NCBI GenBank assembly: GCA_963763485.1
Contig: CAVXOW010000005.1
Location: 124,001-188,000, forward strand
Direction of reading: 5' to 3'
Length of the DNA stretch: 64,000 nucleotides
Source: CAWCKS01 sp963763485
GTDB lineage: Bacteria; Pseudomonadota; Alphaproteobacteria; Rhizobiales; Xanthobacteraceae
Below, one piece after another: positions 26,315-33,635 of the stretch. A program made the translations under genes and the position numbers. Numbering within the stretch: the stretch's first letter is position 1; every line of letters starts with the position of its first letter. The notes under the pieces were generated by a model. That model saw only the letters and a list, made by a program, of their open reading frames with translations. It was not told the DNA's origin and did not search any database.

Positions 26315-27817
26315 ATGAGGTCTCGTTTTGTGAATCCGAAACGCAAGCGCACAGGACTGCGGCCCGCGCATCTTGCCATTGCGACTCTGGCCGCGCTGAT
26401 CGCGTCCGGAGATCATGTGCGCGCCACAGATCGTCAGAGCGAACGCTCGGTCGAGTTGATCCAGTCGCGCATGGCCGGCGAGCCAATCATGGCGATCGTT
26501 TCGCTCCAAAGCCAGCGGATCACTGTCTATGACGCCAACGGCTGGATCCTGCGGGCGCCGGTGTCGAGCGGCCAGAGGGGACGCGAGACGCCCGCCGGGA
26601 TCTTCAGCGTGATTCAAAAAGAAGCGGATCACTACTCGAACCTGTATGACGATGCTTACATGCCCCACATGCAACGCATCACCTGGTCGGGCATCGCGCT
26701 CCACGGCGGCGTCCTGCCGGGATATGCGGCGTCCCACGGCTGCGTCCGGATGCCGTTCGACTTCGCGGCCGACCTGTTCGACGCGACCCGGCTGGGCTTG
26801 CGGGTCATCGTGGCACCAACCGATGTGAAGCCCGTTGCTATCGCCCATCCGGTTCTGTTTCGCCCGAAGCCCGGTGCCGGTGCCCTGGCCGCCGCGCGGA
26901 CCGCGGAGGCAGATGACGCGGCCGGCAAGGCGGAGCAGGCAAGACTCGCCGCCGTAACGGCCTTCAGGGAGGCCACGCAGGCAAAGGTCGCGGTGCGTGT
27001 GGTGGAAAATCTGAAGCTCCGGGCCGAGGCGCAATTGGCGGCCGCCGAGACGACGCTTGGCTCTGCCATCTCGGCCGAGGCCAAGGAGCAGGCCGAAGGC
27101 GCCAAGGCTGAGGCAGTGACGAGGGTCGCGGAGCTGCAGGCGCAATGGGACGCCGCCAAGGCGGCGCTGCAACCGAAGCTCGATGCCGTCACGGCTGCGC
27201 GTGACGCCGCCACAGCCGCGGACAGCGTGCGGGCCGCGGCAGCCGAGGCGGCTCATCAGGTGGCCCGCGAACTCGAGCCGGTATCGGTGTTGATCAGCCG
27301 CAAGACCCAGCGGCTGTATGTCCGGCAAGGCTTTGAGCCCATCTTTGAAAGTGCGGTCACGATCGCAGATCCCGATCGTCCGATTGGCACGCATGTCTTC
27401 ACCGCCATCGAGCGGTTGACCGGCGACACCAACATGCGATGGAGCGTCGTCTCCCTGGACGGCGGGCCTCCGCACGCCGGTCCAATTGAGCCGCAGGGCC
27501 GGACGCATGGGGTCAGTGGTCGCGACATCGAGCCGACGCAGACGGACTCGGACAGCGCCAAGGCCGCGCTCGATCGCATTGTCATTCCGCAAGACGTCTT
27601 GGATCGCATCGTCGGGATCGCGCCGCGCTCGTCCCTGATCATCACAGACGAGGCGTTGAGCTCGGAGACCGGCAGGGGCACGGATTTTGTGGTGCTGTTG
27701 AGCGACCAGCCGCAGGGCGGCATCAAAAGCCGGCGACGCAGTCCGGGCACCGAATTTGGCTACCCGCGCCTGCCTTACGGGCGCTTGCCTTTCGCGGGTC
27801 GGCTTTCCACCTGGTGA
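26315..27817 (+). CDS. Second large L,D-transpeptidase (YkuD), paralogue of 13527-15065
   Basis: This 500-residue exported protein has the same order as its paralogue. A signal segment (about 15-37) is followed by a YkuD domain with IALHGGVLPGYAASHGCVRM (His141, Cys143), then an Ala-rich coiled coil (about 180-325). A C-terminal section starts VSVLISRKTQRLYVRQ, has TIADPDRPIGTHVFTA and lacks any HGC. Segments such as YDANGWILRAPVSSG are nearly identical between the two. The role should be 3-3 crosslinking or protein attachment in the periplasm. ATG 26315 is chosen because it precedes the signal peptide; the frame is open further up through a GNAT remnant. Confidence 0.88.
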   Translation: MRSRFVNPKRKRTGLRPAHLAIATLAALIASGDHVRATDRQSERSVELIQSRMAGEPIMAIVSLQSQRITVYDANGWILRAPVSSGQRGRETPAGIFSVIQKEADHYSNLYDDAYMPHMQRITWSGIALHGGVLPGYAASHGCVRMPFDFAADLFDATRLGLRVIVAPTDVKPVAIAHPVLFRPKPGAGALAAARTAEADDAAGKAEQARLAAVTAFREATQAKVAVRVVENLKLRAEAQLAAAETTLGSAISAEAKEQAEGAKAEAVTRVAELQAQWDAAKAALQPKLDAVTAARDAATAADSVRAAAAEAAHQVARELEPVSVLISRKTQRLYVRQGFEPIFESAVTIADPDRPIGTHVFTAIERLTGDTNMRWSVVSLDGGPPHAGPIEPQGRTHGVSGRDIEPTQTDSDSAKAALDRIVIPQDVLDRIVGIAPRSSLIITDEALSSETGRGTDFVVLLSDQPQGGIKSRRRSPGTEFGYPRLPYGRLPFAGRLSTW

Positions 27818-27931
27818 GCCCGTGCTTTTCACAACCGGCAATTCTTTTCATGTCGGGCAACGCCACGTCTCTGACTCCCGTGATGTCCGCTTTCGAACCG
27901 GCACCGCACGGTCCGTGAGAACTTTCCAGCG

Positions 27932-29329
27932 CTACGCAGTATTGCTGGACCGGCGCGGCACACTGTGAGCAGCGCGCAGCTTCAGATAGCCCTTGAGACT
28001 CAGGCGCTCTTCGTCGCGCTCTCCAGCCTGCGCCATCGCGACGATGAGCTTCGCAAGCTCTGCATGCCTTGACGTCGCATCTTCGTCCGCCGCCGAGCCC
28101 TCGGAATAACGTTCCCACGCCCGATCGAAGGCCCGGGCCAGCAGCTGAATTGTTTCTTGGTCAAACCGTGTTCCCTCGAGGTTCGGTGCGACCCGCGTGA
28201 ACCAGACGAGAACGAAAGCGAGAGCGACCATGGCGAGCGTGGCAAACCCGATGGCGTTTGATTGATCCCGCGCAAACAACGCGCCGCCAACGCCCGCGCC
28301 GATCGCCTGGCCAAGATAGAGCACGGTATTGTTGAGGGCCACGGAAGCTGTCGCAAGGCCGGGAGCCGTCGCTATCAATCTGACCTGTTGCATCGCCGCT
28401 GCGGCGGCCGAGCCAAGGCCCCAGATCGCAGCTCCCGTTGCCATCGCCCAGAACAGCCCGCTGCCGAGCGTCCATACTGCAAGCCCGGCGAGCACACAGG
28501 TCATGAACGCGACAGATGTCTTGAGTGCGCCCCACGACTGCACGAGGCGCGCAGCACAGACATTGCCAATGACGTTCATCACGCCGAACAGCGCGAACAC
28601 AACGGCGATTTGCCGGGACGTGGCGCCGGCAAGCTGTGTCAGGAGCGGGCCGACAAACGCGACGATGGCGAGCTGGCCGGCGCCGAGCAGCCCTGTGATC
28701 GAGAGCAGCAGCAGCAACGTGCGGTTTCGGCCGACCGCAAACCACGTTGCGACCACCACGGGCGTGCCAATCAGGCCCGGCCGCAATCCAATCATCACCG
28801 CCAACAAACCGGCCGCCGCAAGGGCGCCAACGAGCTCATAGATCGCGCGCCAGCCGATCAGGGGAACTGCGGCCGCAATCGTCGGCAAGCCAACAGCAAG
28901 GGCAAGCGCCCAGCCAAGCAGAACCGACGCCACCGCAGAACTTCGATATTGCTCCGGAACAACCAGCGCGGCCGTCTCGGCCGCCAACGGCGTGAATGCT
29001 CCGGCGAAGGCGAGCATCGCAAGGCGGATCGACAGCAAACTCGAGAAGTCAGGCACGAATGCCGAGGCGACGTGACCAAGGGCGAGGCACAACAGAATTG
29101 CGCTCAACAGCGTTCGCCGGTCAATCCGGCTGGTGGCCCAGGCGACCAACGGAGGAGAGACGCAAACCATCGCAGCGCCCAGGCTGGTCAGCAGCCCGGC
29201 CCTGCCGATGCCGACGCCAAGCCCTGACGACAACTCCATCAACATTGCCGTCGGCAAGAGAATGCTGAGCCCGACGACAAGGTTGCCCAGGCCAAGCGCC
29301 ATGATGGAGAACAGGCTGCGCGCCTGCAT
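27932..29329 (-). CDS. MFS transporter with extra C-terminal helical tail
   Basis: This 465-residue protein has twelve predicted transmembrane helices over residues 1-384, in the drug/arabinose-efflux style of the major facilitator superfamily; VAWATSRIDRRTLLSAILL carries a loop 2-3-like basic motif. The ligand is unknown. From about residue 385 an 81-residue soluble helical tail follows (QLLARAFDRAWERYSEG, KLIVAMAQAGERDEERLS). It resembles small stand-alone proteins seen in this bacterial group rather than part of an MFS fold. The gene converges on the L,D-transpeptidase. Confidence 0.85.
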   Translation of the reverse strand: MQARSLFSIMALGLGNLVVGLSILLPTAMLMELSSGLGVGIGRAGLLTSLGAAMVCVSPPLVAWATSRIDRRTLLSAILLCLALGHVASAFVPDFSSLLSIRLAMLAFAGAFTPLAAETAALVVPEQYRSSAVASVLLGWALALAVGLPTIAAAVPLIGWRAIYELVGALAAAGLLAVMIGLRPGLIGTPVVVATWFAVGRNRTLLLLLSITGLLGAGQLAIVAFVGPLLTQLAGATSRQIAVVFALFGVMNVIGNVCAARLVQSWGALKTSVAFMTCVLAGLAVWTLGSGLFWAMATGAAIWGLGSAAAAAMQQVRLIATAPGLATASVALNNTVLYLGQAIGAGVGGALFARDQSNAIGFATLAMVALAFVLVWFTRVAPNLEGTRFDQETIQLLARAFDRAWERYSEGSAADEDATSRHAELAKLIVAMAQAGERDEERLSLKGYLKLRAAHSVPRRSSNTA

Positions 29330-29623
29330 TTGAACTGCCCGTCGGTCTGCTGTTCAGAAAGACAAATGTCTCCGGGGCGACATCAAGCAAATGATTCCGG
29401 CGGGCTTTCAAGTGTCTTTTCGCTGAAGTTCGCAGATCGCGCGCCGTGCCCCGCTTGCGCGCGCCGATCAGGCGGGCGATCGAATCGAGCGCCAGCTTCC
29501 GAGTTTGGCGCTTGGCGTCAGTTTGTGCGGGGCCACAAAGTGTCCGGTAGTGGGTGAAGACCGGAAGTGATCGGCACTCGGTCAGGCGACGCGACTGACC
29601 CCACGCAGACGTGGATAAAATGC
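29330..29623. other. Intergenic region without recognisable gene
   Basis: The stretch between the MFS start and the hairpin after the repeat protein has no convincing coding frame. It should hold the MFS promoter. Confidence 0.4.
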
Positions 29624-29652
29624 GGAGGCCGCCTCTTGCCGAGACGGCCTCC
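29624..29652 (-). terminator. Probable intrinsic terminator of the repeat-protein gene
   Basis: The arms ggaggccg (29624-29631) and cggcctcc (29645-29652) pair perfectly, and ctc/gag extends the stem inside. On the minus strand this lies 23 bp past the stop at 29676 and is followed by a short T-rich run (gcattttatcc). Confidence 0.6.
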
Positions 29653-29675
29653 GTGCCAGTGTTGCTTCGCGTTGG

Positions 29676-32618
29676 CTATCCGAAATTCGTCGGCTTCGCC
29701 TGCGTTGTGAAGGTGGCGTCGGGGCTGACCGGCGCGCCGTTCGAGGTCGGCGTCAGCGTCTGGGTGATCGCAGTGCCGTTCATCAGCCATTCCGCCAGCG
29801 AGCCGTTGTCGTTGCGCCACAGAATGTCGGAGTTGCCGTTGCCGTCGAAGTCACCGATTTCGACCACGTGCCAGCTGGCATCGGGCCGCACCGCGACGCC
29901 GTTCGAGGTGAGCTCGCCGCTTGACGCAATGACCGAGCCGTTCATGGTCCAGTCGATCAGCGCACCCGAGGTGCTGCGCCAGAGAATGTCGCTCTTGCCG
30001 TCGCCGTTGAAGTCGCCGACGCCTGCGATGATGAATGAAGCATCGGGCCGCACCGCAGCGCCATTGGAAGTCAACTCTGCGCTGGACGTGATGACCGGGC
30101 CGTCCATGGTCCAGTCGGCCAGCACACCCGAGGTCGAGCGCCAGAGGATATCGCGCTTGCCGTCACCGTCGAAGTCGCCGATGCCGGCCACGCTGAAGGT
30201 GGCATCGGGCTGCACCGCCGCCCCGTTTGAGGTGACACTGGCGCTTGAGGTGATGGCGGAGCCGTTCATGGTCCAGTCGATCAGGGTGCCCGAGGTTGAG
30301 CGCCAGAGGATGTCGCTCTTGCCGTCGCCGTTGAAGTCAGCGACGCCTGCGACGCTGAACGACGCATCCGGCCGCACCAGGGCGCCGTTCGAGGTGATGT
30401 CCGCGCTTGCGGTGATGACCGAGCCGTTCATGGTCCAGTCGATCAGGGCGCCCGAGGTCGAGCGCCACAGCACGTCGGTGTTGCCGTCGCCGTTGAAGTC
30501 GCTCAGGCCTGCAACGCTGAAGGTGGCGTCGGGCGTGACCACCATACCGTTCGACGTCACAAAGCTGCTGGACGCGATGACGTTGCCGTTCATCCCCCAG
30601 CCGATCAGCGCTCCGTTGTTGTCGCGCCAGAGAACGTCGGCGTTGGCATCACCGTTGAAATCGTTGACGTGCTGCGCAAAGCTGAAATCGTCAGCCACGA
30701 GACTGGTCTTGGTGACGTTCTGGAGCGTGAGCGTATTGCCGCCGAAGTTGAATACGGTATCCGCTCCGACCTGGGTCGCGAATGAAAGCGCGTCATTGAA
30801 GTTGTGAATGCCATGGAACGCTGCGAGATTGATCCTGTCGCCAATTCCGGGACCCGCGGCGAAGTCCGTTATGACGTCGGCCCCGCTGCCCGGTCCGTAG
30901 ACGAAGGTGTCGTTGCCCGCCCCGCCCGTCAGCACATCGACCCCGCTCCCGCCGCTGAGCGTATCGTTGCCGTCGCCGCCGAGCAGCGTATCGTTGCCGG
31001 AGCTGCCGAAAATGATGTCGTTGCCGTCGCCGCCGTCGAGCGTGAGCTTGATCTGATTGGCGACAAGGTTGCTGGCGTCGATAACATCCTGTCCGTCAAG
31101 CCCGTGGATCGTCAACACGTCGTTCGCCGGTTCGGCGCCGGTGACGAACACCTGGGCCTGTAGGCCATTCACCAGGATGTCGGCGCCGCTCTGGGTCAGC
31201 TGGATCCGGTCGCTGCCTGAACCACCGTTGACGACGACATTATCGGGCGCACCGTCGCCGCCGCCGCCGGCTGCCCGCAGGTCAACCGCGACCCTGGTGA
31301 CATCGGTACCGGCAAGGTCGTTGACCGTGACGCTATCGGCGCCGCCCAACGCATTGAACACGATGGTTTCCACACCATTGAGGTCCATGGTGATGTTGGC
31401 GACGTCGCGGCTGAAGCGGACCCGGGATCCATTGGCGGAGATGTTGACGTTCTCGTTGACGTTCGCGCCGTTGAAAATCAGCGTGTCGGAGCCACCCTGG
31501 CCTTCAACCGTGTCGCTGCCATCGCCCGGATTCCAGATGAAGGTGTCGTCGCCGTCGCCGAGCAGTGCAACGTCGCTGCCGCGCCCCCCGGTCACGGTAT
31601 CGTTGCCGGTACCGCCGATCAGGGTATCGGCGCCGTCGCCGCCGATGATCACATCGTTGCCGGCGCCGCCGTCGATCGTCAGGGAGGTGAGGGGGGCAAT
31701 CCCGTTGCCTGCCGTGATCGTATCATTGCCGGCGCCGCCGTTGACGACCACGCTCTCGGCGGTGACGTCGACGTTGAATGGCGAGGAATCAACCCTGCTT
31801 ACGCGCACGAACGCGCCATTGGCCGAGATCGAGAAGGTTTCATCGGCGTCGCCGCCGTTGAACGAGACCGTGTCCGATCCGCCCGACCCGTTGATCTGGA
31901 CGATGTCGTTGGCTGCTTCGAAACCGTCGATCGTCGTTTGCGCGGCCAAGCCGCCGACGACGAGCTGCGAGCCGTTCTGGCTGAACGAAATCTGGTCGTT
32001 ACCGGCGCCGCCGTTGACGATGACGGTGTCGGCCGCACCATCGCCGCCGCCTCCGACGGCCTGCAGATCGATCGCGACCCTGCTGACATTCGTGCCGGCA
32101 AGATCGTTGACCGTGACGGTATCGGCGCCTCCCAACGCGTTGAACGCGATGGTCTCCACGCCATTGACGTCCATGGTGACGTTGCCAACATCTCGGCTGA
32201 AGCGAGCCCGCGATCCATTGGCCGAGATGTTGACGTTCTCGTTGACGTTTGCTCCGTTGAAAATCAGCGTGTCGGAGCCGCCCAGCCCTTCGATCGTGTC
32301 GCTGCCATCGCCCGGATTCCAGACGAAGGTGTCATTGCCGCTGCCGCCGATCATCGTGTCATTGCCCGTCCCACCGACAAATGTGGTTGCCGGCAGCGGT
32401 CCATTTGCCTGATCGAGGCTGATGGTATCGGCTCCAGCGAGACCGGAGGCCTGAATTTGCAACGTGTTGCCAACGGTCGCTGGACCGCCGGTGATCGCAA
32501 TGGCGCCATTGTCGAGAAGGATATTTCCCGCTGCGTCGCGACTCACGGTGATCGGATTGTCGAGAGTGTCGCCGACGATCGAAAGGATTCCTGAGGCAAA
32601 GCTTGCAGTGACTGCCAT
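29676..32618 (-). CDS. Large calcium-binding RTX/FG-GAP-like repeat protein
   Basis: This 980-residue acidic protein has no Sec signal. It contains RTX-type nonapeptides (GGTGNDTMIGGSGNDTF at about 82-98, again at 325-360, and GGDGNDTLSGGSGVDVLTGG at about 547-566). A segment at about 98-240 is repeated at about 360-505. An M10-protease-like C-cap follows (FVYGPGSGADVITDF). Residues 651-975 are six units of about 54 residues of the type DFNGDGKSDILWRSTSGALI, an FG-GAP/VCBS-like Ca-binding blade. Lack of a signal peptide plus RTX repeats suggests type I secretion. The last residues TTQAKPTNFG are shared with the protein at 33636-35204. AAGGA precedes the ATG at 32618. Confidence 0.85.
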   Translation of the reverse strand: MAVTASFASGILSIVGDTLDNPITVSRDAAGNILLDNGAIAITGGPATVGNTLQIQASGLAGADTISLDQANGPLPATTFVGGTGNDTMIGGSGNDTFVWNPGDGSDTIEGLGGSDTLIFNGANVNENVNISANGSRARFSRDVGNVTMDVNGVETIAFNALGGADTVTVNDLAGTNVSRVAIDLQAVGGGGDGAADTVIVNGGAGNDQISFSQNGSQLVVGGLAAQTTIDGFEAANDIVQINGSGGSDTVSFNGGDADETFSISANGAFVRVSRVDSSPFNVDVTAESVVVNGGAGNDTITAGNGIAPLTSLTIDGGAGNDVIIGGDGADTLIGGTGNDTVTGGRGSDVALLGDGDDTFIWNPGDGSDTVEGQGGSDTLIFNGANVNENVNISANGSRVRFSRDVANITMDLNGVETIVFNALGGADSVTVNDLAGTDVTRVAVDLRAAGGGGDGAPDNVVVNGGSGSDRIQLTQSGADILVNGLQAQVFVTGAEPANDVLTIHGLDGQDVIDASNLVANQIKLTLDGGDGNDIIFGSSGNDTLLGGDGNDTLSGGSGVDVLTGGAGNDTFVYGPGSGADVITDFAAGPGIGDRINLAAFHGIHNFNDALSFATQVGADTVFNFGGNTLTLQNVTKTSLVADDFSFAQHVNDFNGDANADVLWRDNNGALIGWGMNGNVIASSSFVTSNGMVVTPDATFSVAGLSDFNGDGNTDVLWRSTSGALIDWTMNGSVITASADITSNGALVRPDASFSVAGVADFNGDGKSDILWRSTSGTLIDWTMNGSAITSSASVTSNGAAVQPDATFSVAGIGDFDGDGKRDILWRSTSGVLADWTMDGPVITSSAELTSNGAAVRPDASFIIAGVGDFNGDGKSDILWRSTSGALIDWTMNGSVIASSGELTSNGVAVRPDASWHVVEIGDFDGNGNSDILWRNDNGSLAEWLMNGTAITQTLTPTSNGAPVSPDATFTTQAKPTNFG
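29690..30668 (-). repeat. Six tandem units of about 162 bp within the repeat protein
   Basis: Each unit encodes one DFNGDG.SDILWRSTSG...WTMNGS...TSNG..V.PDA.F.VAG blade. Units 2-5 are the most alike. The coding repeat may be prone to recombination. Confidence 0.85.
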
Positions 32619-33031
32619 TGTCTTGTTCCTTCTGAGGACACAATCAGTGTCGAAGCAAGCTGGCGGCATCGCGCCAGCTTGGGTGCGTCACCATGGCGGG
32701 GTCGTGCTACGCGAGTGTTTCCGGGATCGACAATCGCGTTACGGCTGTAACATTTTAAGAACTGCTGGCGTCGGTCGGTTCCACCATGCTGAACCGCAAG
32801 CGTGGCAAGGGTCGCTCGGACAAAATCACCAAGATCAGCAGGGCGAGGCGCCTTGCAGACATCTCCGTCGAACAACCAAGAAGCTCTCGATCTGCCGCTT
32901 GGTCTCAAGACCGCCGAAGCCCCCGGCATCACCATGTCGATCAACCTGGTCGCAAGTTCCACTGATCGAACGTTAGCCAGGGATCGCAATTCTTTGGACC
33001 ATCGTTCGCCGAACTCGATAGGTTCGACGCC
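32619..33031. other. Intergenic region without recognisable gene
   Basis: This 413-bp stretch upstream of the large repeat protein has no convincing coding frame. It should contain that gene's promoter. The base composition is mixed, with a modestly AT-rich patch near 32740-32760. Confidence 0.4.
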
Positions 33032-33256
33032 CTAGTTGTGTCCGGACTGTGTGTTCAGCGCATTTTCGCAGGAACGCCAAACGCGATAGGCCATTAGCGC
33101 GACAGCAACAGCAAGGCATGAGGTGCTGAAGGCAAATGTCCACCAGCTCGGATCGTGGCGCAGCCAGTCTTCAAATGCAGCAACGAGTGTTGCGCCAAAG
33201 CCGATTGATAGTGAAATGACGCTCAGGATTTGCAGGAACACTGTACGGGAAAGCAT
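33032..33256 (-). CDS. Small two-helix membrane protein, hypothetical
   Basis: This 74-residue frame has two hydrophobic helices: FLQILSVISLSIGFGATLVAA (about residues 7-27) and TFAFSTSCLAVAVALMAYRVW (about 40-60). A short charged loop joins them and the tail is polar. The hydrophobic pattern is that of a real membrane protein rather than a shadow frame. No family was recognised and the ribosome-binding site is weak. It lies between the two repeat-protein genes in the same direction. Confidence 0.45.
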   Translation of the reverse strand: MLSRTVFLQILSVISLSIGFGATLVAAFEDWLRHDPSWWTFAFSTSCLAVAVALMAYRVWRSCENALNTQSGHN

Positions 33257-33635
33257 TTGCTGATCTTTCGAATGTCTTGCGGCCAGCAGGTTGCGCCTCG
33301 TGGCCTGTTTTCAGTTTGAAAGGTCCCAGCGAGTCGACCGGGATTTGCGAATTCCTGAACCTGCGCTCGGAGTATCGAGGGGTTGTCCTATTCGCAGCGC
33401 GTGTGGAGACCATGCCTGAAACAACGAAAGACGGGCGTGACGAACCTCACGTAACGCCAGGTGGATCGTTTGCGAGGGGTACGGCGCGCTCGACATAGCA
33501 GCGCGCAACCGCGTTGCCGGTGTACGCGGACCCGCCCGACGCCTGCGGTGTTCCGGCCGCGCGAGACGACAGCTGGCCCGTCGCTTCCTTGTCGCGACGG
33601 CCACCATGTTCGAAGTCGATCTTGCTTCGCGCGCG
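33257..33635. other. Intergenic region without recognisable gene
   Basis: No convincing gene is seen. A stem ccgtcgc/gcgacgg (33578-33600) lies past the stop of the minus-strand repeat protein at 33636 and could help termination, but it has no T run. Confidence 0.4.

Noticed and set aside
25817..27841. 674-codon open frame antisense to the L,D-transpeptidase
   Set aside because: The plus-strand frame has a clear YkuD domain; the antisense product is Arg/Gly-rich without motifs.
29611..30807. 398-codon plus-strand repeat protein
   Set aside because: It mirrors the tandem blades encoded on the other strand, and a terminator-like hairpin lies within its start.
31057..32412. 451-codon plus-strand frame antisense to the RTX-type protein
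   Set aside because: Its Ser/Pro repeats are just the complement of the Gly/Asp repeats on the minus strand.
33578..33600. Possible terminator after the P-domain protein
   Set aside because: The stem is only 7 bp and there is no T run on the minus strand; noted only in the intergenic entry.
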